Assembly: GCF_023898315.1 (NCBI RefSeq)
Contig: NC_064615.1
Coordinates: forward strand, 908,956,742-909,020,741
Length of the DNA: 64,000 bases
Direction: 5' to 3'
Origin: Schistocerca nitens
Lineage: Eukaryota > Arthropoda > Insecta > Orthoptera > Acrididae
Shown: piece after piece, positions 9,641 to 20,135 of the stretch
Layout: every line of letters begins with the position of its first letter
How positions within the stretch are numbered: position 1 is the first letter of the stretch
Notes under the pieces: model-generated
Databases searched by the model: none
What the model was told of the DNA's origin: nothing
What the model saw: only the letters and a program-made list of their open reading frames with translations
Translations under genes and position numbers: made by a program

Positions 9641-11150
9641 GATTCAGTACCATACAATGCCGTGCTCCAAACGTAGATTCCCAGAAATTTCTTCATCAGT
9701 ATCCTTGTGCGATACTAGTAAACTTCTCTTTCCCACGAATGCGTTATTTGCTGTGCTACTCTGCTTTCTATATGCTTCTTGTATCTTCCATCGTACGTTA
9801 CTTTTCTTCCAAGGTAGCAGAAGTCCTCAACTTCGTCTACTTTGCTAATCTCCTTTTGCTGCTAGGCATTACTTCCGCCTCTCTTCAGACTACTATTAAC
9901 CCATATTATGTTCTCATTAAACTAGGCTTTTCCAACGGTGTCCCATGGGGCAGGGGTGCTCGGGGGCACCCACCAAGTAGCCCTAATGCACGCATTCTGC
10001 GCATGCGCGCACCACTTGTCCACCCTTGCTTTCGGCCAGGGTACTATGATCGCTTATGCCGCAGGACAGCTACCTGACTGCCCGCATGTCAGCTTTTCGT
10101 CCATCCCTGCCCTACGCTACCAGAGAGTACCCAGATGCCCGTAGGCGGCCAGTCTAGTTGGAACAGCCTACATTATACTCTTTATTCCATTTAACACGTC
10201 TTGTAATTCTTTCACTTTCACTGAGAATAGCAATATCATCAGCGAATCTCATCATTGATATCTTTTCACCTTGTAGTTTGAACTCACTCTTGAACCTTTT
10301 TTTTTCCCTCATTGCCTCTTTCACACATAGACTGAACAGTTGGGGTGAAATACTGCACCCGTTTCTTACCCTTCTTAATCCAAGCACTTCATTCTGTCTC
10401 TTCCATTTTTATTGTGCACTCTTGGATTTTGTACATATTATATATCACCTGCTACCGGTATAGCTTATTGTTATTTTTTCAGAATTTCGAACATCTTGCA
10501 CCATTTTGCATTGTCGAACGCTTTTTTCCAGGTCGACATACCATATGAATGTGCCTCTTTTTCGTAAGTCTTGCTGGCTATCCGGTGCCCTTATCTTTCC
10601 GAAAAGCTTAACACTGTCATCCAACAGATTCTCAGTTTTTTTTCCATTCATCTGCATACTACTCTTCACAGCAACTTTGATGCATGAGACGTGATTGTGC
10701 AATAGTTTTCGCAGTAATCTGCATATGCTGTCTTCGGGATAGTCTTGATGAAATTTTTGGTTTTTCTCCAGAATCAAATGTTCTACACAAAAAGTTGAAT
10801 AGTCGCTTGGTTGTCACTTTCCTCAATGATCTGAGAAATTCCAAACGAATGTTATCTACCTCTTGAGCGTTATCTGACTGAAAGTGTTCCACAGCCTTGT
10901 TAAACTCTGGCCCAAATACTCGATACCGTCTTCCATATTGAGCCCCATTTCTTCCTCAATAATTTCATCAGACAATTCCTCCCTATCGTGGAGGCTTTCA
11001 ATGTGCGCTCACCTATCTGCCGTCTCCTTTGCGCTTGACAATCTAATTCTCAATGCACGCTTAATGTTAAAGCCCGTAATTTTAATTTCATTGAAGGTTA
11101 TTTTGACATTTCTGTACGTTGAATCAGGCCTCCTGACACTTTAAATAGAT
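9641..11150 (-). mobile_element. LINE (RT-containing, type B of this window), decayed
   Basis: Reading from 11150 down, the minus strand first gives the linker region (GLNMEDGIEYLGQ near 10930) and then RT pieces. YVDLEKSVRQCKMVQDV near 10530-10480 matches the FVDLEKAFD block. GLRRVRNGCSISPQLFSLCV near 10385-10325 corresponds to GVRQGCxLSPxLFNLYI. The catalytic FADD box is intact as MRFADDIAILSES at about 10250-10220. Beyond a 250 bp inserted element the C-terminal region resumes (DFCYLGRKVTYDGRYKKHIE and KKFLGIYVWSTALYGTE between about 9860 and 9660). The endonuclease is absent and many stops break the frame. The 3' tail is not clear. Confidence 0.8.
9923..10170. mobile_element. Small inverted-repeat element (MITE-like) inside a LINE
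   Basis: This 248 bp GC-rich block interrupts the LINE between its RT and C-terminal regions. Its ends are inverted copies: taggcttttccaac at the left and gttggaacagccta at the right. It has no coding frame. The internal part starts with a ggtgtcccatggggcagggg phrase. Short terminal inverted repeats without a gene are the mark of a non-autonomous DNA transposon; I could not define a clear target duplication, so the superfamily is unknown. Confidence 0.5.
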
Positions 11151-11590
11151 GTTTTAAAATACGTAAGAACAGATGTAAATCAACCATTTTTTTAAACTGT
11201 GCATTGGTGGACAACAATTATGTTTAAAAACGTTTATATAATTTTATAATATACTTGACATGTAATCACTTATAATAACGGTGATAGCTTTACGATATAC
11301 AGTGGTGATGCTGGTGATACACGAAAATAATCATGTTCATGATGCAGGACTATGACCATGGGGCCTTGTGGAACCGCAGGTAGCGACTAAGAATCTTTGG
11401 GGGGGGAGGAAGGATCAGGGAGAGATATGGACGTGAAGCGTCGTGACTAGGGCTGAAAAGAAGGGAGTACCTAGGAATTTAATTGTTGGGTGGTGGGAAA
11501 CGATTGAACTTCCGACAGTCGAGAATGAATAGGCATGAAGGTGCCTGGAAGGTGATATATTAATGTGTTTAGTCGGTGATAAATGCATAG
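11151..11590. other. Unassigned AT-rich spacer
   Basis: Contains a short G run at 11400-11406. No gene or repeat identified. Confidence 0.3.
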
Positions 11591-12269
11591 TATAGGATCT
11601 TCGAAAATTATCTTTGCAACTTTGATCACGTGTATTTCGATAATGTAGAGAGGTAAAAAGGTGCGGTTTGTGGAACAATGTTCACACACCTAACAGTAGA
11701 GACCAAATGTGGTTGCCCAGCTCCAATGGAACATTCCTATACGTTACAGAGGCACACGACGTTCAAGTAATCAGGAACTCTCATGGACAGGACGATCTGG
11801 ACGGCTGAACACGAGTAATGCGAACATACAACGGTGCATCTTGTATTTATCCAGACCCCAGTTAAATCAAGCGGTGAAACGTCTCCACCACCAACTACGG
11901 TACACAGGGTGCTACTCAAGAGGAAAAGTTTCGTGCCTACAAGTTACAGCTGTTGTGTGAACTTAAATCTCGTGGAAAGCCAAAGGGTAAATCGTTTGTA
12001 ATTGAGATTATGAGTCGCCTCAACGATGACCCAGACTATCTGATAAACGTGGCGTTTACGGACGAAGCTTGCTCATGTTAATGAGGATGTGCTCGGCAGA
12101 ACATGGGAGGAACTGGAAAATCACTTAGATATACTGCGTGATGACGCTCACATTACTAAAACCTCTGGTGTGTACAAACATTAGTCGCAAACCGCACCTT
12201 TCTACCTATCCCCATTTCTGAAATCTACACGATCAAAGTCGTAACGATCATTTTGGATTACCCTGTATA
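11591..12269 (+). mobile_element. Internally deleted IS630/Tc1-mariner-like element
   Basis: The left end (11591-11678) and right end (about 12183-12269, finishing ggattaccctgtata) are inverted, diverged copies of about 80 bp; best-kept blocks are actttgatcacgtgta with tacacgatcaaagt, and aaaaggtgcggtttgt with gcaaaccgcaccttt. Between them the plus strand keeps pieces of a DDE transposase: SFVIEIMSRLNDDPDYLINV then FTDEA near 12000-12072, and then directly a C-terminal-like DVLGRTWEELENHLDILR near 12085-12150. The second and third catalytic blocks that should lie between are missing, so the copy is a deletion derivative and could only move with an enzyme supplied elsewhere. Confidence 0.6.
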
Positions 12270-13090
12270 TTTTGTGTAGGGATTGGGTCTTGCGGTCCAT
12301 TTATGGGTCATATGCTGTTCCAAAAAGAGAAGAAGGTGTGGGAAGTGGATCAGTTGGTATTGCATGGGAGATGGGGAAGGTAGGCGGATAAGGTGTGCGA
12401 GGAGGGACTCATGTCTTTCCAGTATTGTATAGATTTGTTGAATTATGAGAGGCAAGGGTCCAGGAAATGCTGGCATACCTTAAGATGGCACGGATGAGAG
12501 ATTTATATGAGAGATAATACGTATTAGATAGACGTAGACTCAAAGTGCGGCCTGTAAGTAGTTTTAGTCGGATTAGGGCTTTATATTCGATGGTAATGGG
12601 ATGTGCATTGAATATTGGTTTTCTGTGGGAAGTTAGTCCTAAATACTTTACTATGTTAGTCACAGAAATGGATTGGTTGCAGATGGAGAGCTGGAAATAC
12701 AGAGGACGGAAAGGCCGCGTGTTGTGGCCGAAGTTGATGGGCTAGCATCTTTTGTGGATTTACTTGAAATTTCCACGTATCACAAGACATCAAGAGACTC
12801 ACGTGGCACTGGAGAGAGAATAGGAGGGTATGATGAGTAGCTAGGTAGGCGATGATGTCAGCTTTTTACAGGAGATAGGTGCAGTTGGGGGTTGTTTGGT
12901 AGAGTCTGAAATACGCATGAAGTAAAAGGGGAGGGGGAGGGGTGAGCGGGACAGAGCCTTGAAGCAAATCTAGAATGGGGTGAAGGATGCGGGAACACGT
13001 GTTTTTGCCGATGTAGTTGACGGGATGGGTATTTGTTTTCTGTAGCAGACCAACGGCTATCCCCATGTGCCCCATGGCACGACTTCTACA
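12270..13090 (-). mobile_element. Jockey-like LINE fragment
   Basis: On the minus strand, VKYLGLTSHRKPIFNAHPIT near 12645 is followed by a stretch with IRLKLLTGRTLSLRLSN and LIRAILRYASISWTLASHN. This matches the post-RT region of Jockey/I-type LINEs, which typically reads VKYLGLxFDxKLxxxxHI ... LLxxLIRPILTYAxPxW. Farther upstream near 12950-13010 a piece reading HPILDLLQGSVPLTPPPP aligns with the xAGVPQGSVLSPLL motif of the RT. The catalytic YADD is not recognisable and the frame is broken. This is a different LINE group from the RTE-like copies elsewhere in the window. Confidence 0.65.
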
Positions 13091-13400
13091 GCCCTGTCCT
13101 CTGTAAGACTAAGTATACACTACACACTTTCGCCACAACTCTGTGTGTTCCATAGACCTGATGAGTCTGCGTAATAGAGGTACGATCAGACGTGTCTGTC
13201 TGTGTCGATGTCGGTACACTTACAGCCTGATCTACTACTTTCTCCAGCTGTGGCACATCACGCCTGTGGAGCGCTGCTTCTGACATAAAAGGTCCATATG
13301 AGCACGCCAATTGAACACTTATGTACTCTCTTGACCGTGTGTATGGTTGTTGTGGGAAGCGCACCTCTTACCTGTTGCACTTAACGTGATTACCAAACGA
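13091..13400. other. Unassigned spacer
   Basis: A 92-codon minus-strand open frame (13086-13364) has no recognised family motif. Confidence 0.3.
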
Positions 13401-13513
13401 TTATTGAAGTTGATTTGTAGAATCTAAGAATCTAGAGAAGTGCCAACAGGCTTTAGAAAAACAAGTCGTCCACACCATCCTGAAGATATAAAGAGCAAGT
13501 AAGAGTGATAACT
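13401..13513 (+). mobile_element. LINE (type B), 5' piece left of the Tc1 insertion
   Basis: A short decayed stretch (near AKESA-QALEKQVVHTILKI) precedes the TA where the Tc1 element entered; the LINE resumes after 14938. Support is mainly the continuation on the other side. Confidence 0.4.
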
Positions 13514-13515
13514 AC

Positions 13516-14936
13516 ACTCCTGGAAATTGAAATAAGAACACGGTGAATTCATTGTCCCAGGAAGGGGAAACTTTATTGACACATTCCTGGGGTCAGATAC
13601 ATCACATGATCACACTGACAGAACCACAGGCACATAGACACAGGCAACAGAGCATGCACAATGTCGGCACTAGTACAGTGTATATCCACCTTTCGCAGCA
13701 ATGCAGGCTGCTATTCTCCCATGGAGACGATCGTAGAGATGCTGGATGTAGTCCTGTGAAACGGCTTGCCATGCCATTTCCACCTGGCGCCTCAGTTGGA
13801 CCAGCGTTCGTGCTGGACGTGCAGACCGCGTGAGACGACGCTTCATCCAGTCCCAAACATGCTCAATGGGGGACAGATCCGGAGATCTTGCTGGCCAGGG
13901 TAGTTGACTTACACCTTCTAGAGCACGTTGGGTGGCACGGGATACATGCGGACGTGCATTGTCCTGTTGGAACAGCAAGTTCCCTTGCCGGTCTAGGAAT
14001 GGTAGAACGATTGGTTCCATGACGGTTTGGATGTACCGTGCACTATTCAGTGTCCCCTCGACGATCACCAGTGGTGTACGGCCAGTGTAGGAGATCGCTC
14101 CCCACACCATGATGCCGGGTGTTGGCCCTGTGTGCCTCGGTCGTATGCAGTCCTGATTGTGGCGCTCACCTGCACGGCGCCAAACACGCATACGACCATC
14201 ATTGGCACCAAGGCAGAAGCGACTCTCATCGCTGAAGACGACACGTCTCCATTCGTCCCTCCATTCACGCCTGTCGCGACACCACTGGAGGCGGGCTGCA
14301 CGATGTTGGGGCGTGAGCGGAAGACGGCCTAACGGTGTGCGGGACCGTAGCCCAGCTTCATGGAGACGGTTGCGAATGGTCCTCGCCGATACCCCAGGAG
14401 CAACAGTGTCCCTAATTTGCTGGGAAGTGGCGGTGCGGTCCCCTACGGCACTGCGTAGGGTCCTACGGTCTTGGCGTGCATCCGTGCGTCGCTGCGGTCC
14501 AGTCCCAGGTCGACGGGCACGTGCACCTTCCGCCGACCACTGGCGACAACATCGATGTACTGAGGAGACCTCACGCCCCACGTGTTGAGCAATTCGGCGG
14601 TACGTCCACCCGGCCTCCCGCATGCCCAATATACGCCCTCGCTCAAAGTCCGTCAACTGCACATACGGTTCACGTCCACGCTGTCGCGGCATGCTACCAG
14701 TGTTAAAGACTGCGATGGAGCTCCGTATGCCACGGCAAACTGGCTGACACTGACGGCGGCGGTGCACAAATGCTGCGCAGCTAGCGCCATTCGACGTCCA
14801 ACACCGCGGTTCCCGGTGTGTCCGCTGTGCCGTGCGTGTGATCATTGCTTGTACAGCCCTCTCGCAGTGTCCGGAGCAAGTATGGTGGGTCTGACACACC
14901 GGTGTCAATGTGTTCTTTTTTCCATTTCCAGGAGTG
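13516..14936 (-). mobile_element. Tc1-type DNA transposon, apparently complete
   Basis: The ends cactcctggaaattgaaata (left) and ttttccatttccaggagtg (right) are inverted copies and are flanked by a TA target duplication at 13514-13515 and 14937-14938. At 1421 bp with an uninterrupted transposase it is the best preserved element in the window. It is much more GC-rich (strongly so across the gene) than the DNA around it. It entered an old LINE, which resumes on the far side. It looks young by comparison with every other DNA transposon here. Confidence 0.93.
13670..14692 (-). CDS. Tc1-family transposase, 340 residues, uninterrupted
   Basis: A cut-and-paste transposase of the IS630/Tc1/mariner superfamily. 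I chose the ATG at 14692, giving MPRQRGREPYVQLTDFERGR, because this is where family members start and gives the usual length of about 340 residues; the frame is open further upstream to 14950. Residues 14-60 and 90-125 form the two helix-turn-helix DNA-binding parts (AGWTYRRIAQHVGREVSSVH; TSQQIRDTVAPGVSARTIRN). Catalytic residues are D155 in VVFSDESRFC, D244 in FQQDNARPHV and E277 in SPDLSPIEHVWD. MVWGAISYTGRTPLV lies between. Only 32 residues separate D244 and E277, against 34 in typical Tc1. No stop or frameshift is visible; activity is not shown. Confidence 0.93.
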   Translation of the reverse strand: MPRQRGREPYVQLTDFERGRILGMREAGWTYRRIAQHVGREVSSVHRCCRQWSAEGARARRPGTGPQRRTDARQDRRTLRSAVGDRTATSQQIRDTVAPGVSARTIRNRLHEAGLRSRTPLGRLPLTPQHRAARLQWCRDRREWRDEWRRVVFSDESRFCLGANDGRMRVWRRAGERHNQDCIRPRHTGPTPGIMVWGAISYTGRTPLVIVEGTLNSARYIQTVMEPIVLPFLDRQGNLLFQQDNARPHVSRATQRALEGVSQLPWPARSPDLSPIEHVWDWMKRRLTRSARPARTLVQLRRQVEMAWQAVSQDYIQHLYDRLHGRIAACIAAKGGYTLY

Positions 14937-14938
14937 TA

Positions 14939-15930
14939 TAAAACAAGCACTTAACAGAGCAAGTATCCAAATTGCTGACAAGCGTAATATACAGAAGAAT
15001 GGAAAAGAAAACTTAGGATCTGTTAGATGACTATCAGTTTGGCTTTAGGAAAGTCAGTTCTGACATTGCACTTGATAATGGAAGCAAGACCTGCAAAAAA
15101 TCAAGACACTTTCATAGGATTTGTCGACCTATGAAAACGATCGATGATGTAATGGTGCAAGATTTTCGAAATTCTCAGAAAAATCAATGCAAGCTGAGGG
15201 AAAAGACGGGTAATACAATATGTGTAAGAAACAAGAAGGAAGAAAAAGAATGGAAGATAAAGAACGAAACGCTCGCATGAGAACTGGTACAAGACAGGGA
15301 TGCAGTCTTTCGGTGGGATTATATTTCAGGGTCAAAGGCAACCAGTGTTAAGAGTCGGTGATGTTACTATCCTTAGTGAAAACGAGGGACAATTACAGAT
15401 CACACTGAGTAGAATAGCAGTATACTGAGCACAGAATAAGGACTGAGAGTAAACTGGAGTAACATGAAAGTAAGTAAGAGTGCCACAAATGAGAAACTTA
15501 CCATCAAAATTAGGGACTACGAAGTAGACGAAATAACGGAATTCTGCTGTCTTAAAGGCACGATAACAGATGACGGACGAAGCAAAGAGGACATAAAAAG
15601 CATAGTTGTACAGTCAAGAAGGCGTTACTAGTCAAACGAAACCCCACTAGTATCTAACATCGGTGTTTATTTGACAAAGAAATTTCGGGGGCGGGGGGGA
15701 GGGGGGGAGAGAAATATAATATGGAAAACATTGACGATGGGATGAAACAGGATAATAGGAAGAGTGTTAACTTCAGTGGCAGCAGAGGTAGCTGGAGAGA
15801 GTAAAAACTGTATTAGGAGCCAGAGGCTGGAATATATAAACAAATAATTGAGGACCTTGGATGCAAGTTCTGCTCAGAGTTGTAGAGGTAGCTACAGAAG
15901 AGGAATTCGTGGTCAGTCACAATACATGAC
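14939..15930 (+). mobile_element. LINE (type B), 3' piece right of the Tc1 insertion
   Basis: Immediately after the Tc1 the plus strand reads VIYRRMEK then LLDDYQFGFRK (about 14985-15050), the RT motif that precedes the FVDLEKAFD block. A weak FVDLxK region follows near 15115. Later, KLTIKIRDYEVDEITEFCCL and KGTITDDGRSKEDIKS at about 15500-15600 match the C-terminal EFCYLGSKITDDGRSKxDI block. The 3' end extends to about 15.9 kb (LEYINK, LRTLDASS-like tail). The catalytic FADD is unreadable and stops are numerous. A short poly(G) run lies near 15693-15707. Confidence 0.72.
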
Positions 15931-16850
15931 GCCCCCGTCTTCCTCCTCCCCCACTCCTCCAAAAACACAGGAGAAAAAACCGCTGGGTAAAATTGGATAA
16001 ATTCTAGTTTGCAGAATCTTGATTGCAATCTTTAATTCTGCTTAACTCTGTGAATAGAACAGGACGGATGGAAAACGAGATCTTCATATAATGCACACCT
16101 CGCTGAGTACTGTTCGCTGTCCCACAGCCTTATCCAGCTGCACAGTACTCGGAGCATCTCGCAGCAAGAACTACGCTCAGACTCCACGTCAGATGTCAGC
16201 GCTGGTCAACGGCCAACGCAGTCCGTAATATGGCGGCGGATCGCAAACAATCCTCAGCGGCTGCTGCGGATGTCCATGCGGCACGCGCAATGCGACCACG
16301 GCGGTTTGCAGAGCAGTAATTTCGCTTTCTGTCTCACGCACGCGGCCACAGGTGGCGTTTTCACTGATTTTCGAGGCGTTGCGTGGGTTTCTATATAGCA
16401 CGTTTCCCATTACTCTCAGTAGTGGCACAAATCGCTCATTGATTAAAACCGATTAATGCATGAGGCACTTTATCATGCACTGCCGCATTGTAATTGAGTC
16501 TCGAGCAATTACTGATAACGAATGTACTACAGTAAAGTCATCTGAAAGAGCAAAAAGTGGGGTTCACTGTGCAGATAAGTCACGAAACAATATCTCAGCC
16601 TGCAGCCACAGATATTAACAGCTGAAACATAAAAAGTAGTGTAATTTTGAGAGCTTTATTGTTAGATTAACATGCCTACTAATTCATGACTTTACAGTGA
16701 CGTGTGGTCTTAAAGGTGGGAATTTAGTTTATTTATTTTGTTTCCAGCGAATTTGTAATTCGGAGAGAGTATTAAACCTTAACTTGTGAGGTGCGGCTTT
16801 CCATTCGATTGATAATTCTGAAGTTTTATATTGGCATGTTGTTTTGCGTC
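15931..16850. other. Unassigned stretch with a GC-rich core at 16.1-16.4 kb
   Basis: Most is AT-rich, but 16100-16400 is GC- and CpG-rich and non-repetitive to my eye. A 79-codon minus-strand frame (16189-16428) has no recognised motif. It could be a fragment of a promoter or of an unknown element. Confidence 0.3.
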
Positions 16851-16854
16851 TGCT

Positions 16855-18004
16855 ATCTTCCTCGGGGAAGATCAGTTCGGATTCCGTAGAAATATTGGAA
16901 TACGTGAGGCAATACTGACCTGACATCTTAGAGAAAAGATTAAGGAAAGGCAAACCTACGTTTCCAGAATTTGTAGAATTAGAGAAATCTTTTGACAATG
17001 TTGACTGGAATACTCTCTTTCAAATTCTAAAGGTGGCAGGGGTAAAATACAGGGAGCGAAAGGCTATTTACAATTTGTACGGAAACCAGATGGCAGTTAT
17101 ATGAGTCGAGGGGCATGAAAGGGAAGCAGTGGTTGGGAAGGGAGTGAGACAGGGTTGTAGCCTCTCCCCGATGTTATTCAATTTATATATTGAGCAAGCA
17201 GTGAAGGAAACAAAAGAAAAATTTGGCGTAGGTATTAAAATCCAGGGAGAAGAAATAAAAACTTTGAGGTTCGCCGATGACATTGTAATTCTGTCAGAGA
17301 CAGCAAAGGACTTGGAAGAGCAGTTGAACGGATTGAACAGTGTCTTGAAAGGAGGATATAAGATGAATATCAACAAAAGCAAAACGAGGATAATGGAATG
17401 TAGTCGAATTAAGTCGGCTGATGCTGAGGGAATTAGATTAGGAAATGAGACACTTAAAGTAGTAAAGGAGTTTTGCTACAATAACTGATGATGGTGGAAG
17501 AAGAGAGGATATAAAATGTAGACTGGCAATGGCAAGGAAAACGTTTCTGAAGAAGAGAAATTTGTTAACATCGAGCATAGATTTAAGTGTCACGAAGTCT
17601 TTTCTAAAAGTATTTGTATGGATTGTAGCCATGTATGGAAGTGAAATATGGACGGAATAGAAGCCTTCGAAATGTGGTGCTACAGAAGAATGCTGAAGAT
17701 TAGATGGCTAGATCACATAACTGATGAAGAGGTATTGAATAGAATTGGGGAGAAAAGGAGTTTGTAGCACAACTTGACAAGAGGAAGGGACCGGTTGGTA
17801 GGACATGTTCTGAGGCATCAAGGGATCGCAAATTTAGCATTGGAGGGCAGCGTGGAGGGTAAAAATCGTAGAGGGAGACCAAGAGATGAATACACTAAGC
17901 ATATTCAGAAGGACGTAGGTTGTAGTAAGTACTGGGAGATGAAGAAGCTTGCACAGGATAGAGTAGCATAAAGAGCTACATCAAACCAGTCTCAGGACTG
18001 AAGA
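16855..18004 (+). mobile_element. RTE-like LINE, 5' truncated, with (AAC)n tail
   Basis: The copy begins within the RT (EDQFGFRRNIGIREAILT near 16865). An open run at 17129-17488 then carries GVRQGCSLSPMLFNLYIEQA, the catalytic RFADDIVILSETAKDLEEQL with FADD at 17270-17281, and KSKTRIMECSRIKSAD. The C-terminus follows in shifted frames: EMWCYRRMLKIRW near 17670, RDRLVGHVLRHQGIANLALE near 17795 and LAQDRVA near 17950. It stops just before an AAC tail at about 18009-18026. RTE-clade elements use an AP-type endonuclease and RT in one ORF; the endonuclease half is missing here. Some five frame breaks are visible. Confidence 0.88.
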
Positions 18005-18027
18005 CCAGAATAACAACAACAACAACC
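18005..18027. repeat. (AAC)n tail of LINE
   Basis: Five or so AAC units follow the LINE 3' end (ctgaagaccagaataac then aacaacaacaacc). Confidence 0.8.
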
Positions 18028-19912
18028 TTCCACCACCGTCTGCCTACCTTATGCACTAATGAACTTGAGCATTGAAGTATTGTTGAGGTTTCAGTTTATT
18101 CCCACCTGCTATCGAGTAAAAACTGTAGCATTATTATTAGCACACGCGGTGTTAGTGACACGCCTTACAAGCAACGTTATGTCGAGTAGACGTAAGTGCA
18201 TGCCCAGTCATCCAAACTTAGGGTCTGTACTACAATCGTAGCCAAATGACGCAAGTGATGTTGACGAGTGTGAGCTAGACTTCTGCATGGAGGAGGTATG
18301 TGAACACAATTGAGTCTGAGATTTCAGGCGATGAAACGGAATATATTACAGTAAGCAAGGTTTATAATGAAGAAAAGTGAGTTGAAGTGGTTTTGCGAAC
18401 CTTTTATCACAGAACGACGAATACCAACGGTCAAGCACCTACACTAGGAAATTCATCTTTACAGATCATCGCTGCTATGTGTCATCAGTGACAAATACTT
18501 GAAATATTATAAATATGTAAAAAACTTAAAACATCATCTATCCATCTTTAAATAGTTCAGTTGCATCAGTTAATCCCTAAATATGAAATCAGTTATGTAT
18601 GTTTTAACTAATCCACTTCGTCCAAAGGTCTCGATCAATATGAGTGATATTCTTTTAATTTTTTAAAATTAGAACAAGTTCTATAAAGCGTACATACAGA
18701 GAGTTTTATCAACATATAGTGCTTTGTTAGTTGTTAGTAGTCACTAAATACTATTGTGTACAGTCAGTATTTCTATAAATCAGAGTAAAAAATAAACAAA
18801 TGCTATATGGCTGACTTCACCTCACAAGCTACGTCCCAATATAAGTACTTCACAAGTTAAGGGTTAAAGACGTTTTCCTTTTCTTGCCGCAGTCGTGTGG
18901 ACTGCTCTTCATCTATTAACGGCATTCTTTCACTTAATATCAGAATTAAGCATCCATGTGGTACCAGGTATGCGCTATTTGATCCCAGGGTACCACATTT
19001 CTTTGAAGTTAAGGTCCTCAGTTCATAACAGTAAACGTGACACTTCATGTACAGACAGTGGCAGTCAAAACCTGTACATCAAATGTGATTCTGTGTTTTA
19101 GTAATTTATGTGAATGTAACGTAACAATACGGTCTGGATCTTAAAATGCATTAAAGGAACTAGGCCGTTGGTCTATGTGTTCGGTAGGGTGGATGGTGCG
19201 AGGTGCTAGCGGTGCCAATCCCAGTTCAGATACACCGAACATTCTCGGAGGTGAACACCCAGAAGGACAGAACGTTGGTACAAGTGCGTCTCCGTGAGCA
19301 ACAAGGATACTTAAAGTTCCCATTCACAGAAAAGAGATAGCTTGACTGATTTAGTGGTAATCAAAAAGTAGCGTTTAGAAGAGAGAAATACGTACTATCT
19401 TGTAGCAGAGATGAGTCTGAATTAGTCAAGAAAAAATTTTACGTAATAAAATATAAAAAGTATTAGCAAAGATACACACAGTGGTTCTGTGACAGTCCCC
19501 TACTTTAGAAGATATTATAATTTAAATTATTCCACATAGTTTAATCAGACAAATACCAATGAATTTGGGACCAAACGGGTGGTTCCGAGATTGTGGAGTA
19601 GGAGATGTGCTGGGACAAGAAATGTTAAGCAGTACTTATAAATTATTTATACTACTAGATACCCAAAGGCTGGTAATTTTAAATCACAATCACTGACATT
19701 TTTGGACTTGCAAAACCATGATAGTATAAATTTATATTTAGGCAAGATCTTGCAATTAAACCAAATATCAAAAATTGAAAATGAATTCGTCATAGATTAA
19801 AATTCAACTTAAGAATTTTCAAAGATCTCATCAGTTTTAAAATTTCTCTAGGTAAACTTCACAGTAAATTTTAAGAGGACAAATATTCACAATTATCAAC
19901 AACTTAAATCAC
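18028..19912. other. Unassigned AT-rich stretch
   Basis: No frame longer than about 70 codons and no tRNA-like box. I see no repeat I can name. Confidence 0.3.
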
Positions 19913-19924
19913 TTGAAAGATGAT

Positions 19925-20123
19925 GCCCGCATCTCGTGGTCGTGCGGTAGCGTTCTCGCTTCCCACGCCCGGGTTCCCGGGTTCGATTCCCGGCGGGGTC
20001 AGGGATTTTCTCTGCCTCGTGATGGCTGGGTGTTGTGTGCTGTCCTTAGCTTAGTTAGGTTTAAGTAGTTCTAGGGGACTGATGACCATCGATGTTAAGT
20101 CCCATAGTGCTCAGAGCCATTTT
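19925..20123 (+). mobile_element. SINE with tRNA-Gly-like head
   Basis: The head (ctcgtggtcgtgcggtagcg, ttctcgcttcccacg, gggttcgattcccgg) resembles a glycine tRNA with a CCC-type anticodon region and a strong B box. A linker (gggattttctctgcctcgtg) joins it to the same body and 3' end (ttagttaggtttaag ... tgctcagagccattt) found in the serine-type SINEs. The target duplication ttgaaagatgat is at 19913-19924 and 20124-20135. Confidence 0.92.
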
Positions 20124-20135
20124 TTGAAAGATGAT

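Noticed and set aside
14157-14588. Long plus-strand frames inside the 13.5-14.9 kb Tc1
   Set aside because: They are GC-driven shadows antisense to the real transposase.
18059-18480. Possible piggyBac-like acidic stretch (DVDECELDFCMEE)
   Set aside because: Too short and no catalytic block or ends; the similarity is compositional.
19925-20000. tRNA-Gly gene
   Set aside because: Acceptor pairing is incomplete and the sequence continues into a SINE body with target duplication.
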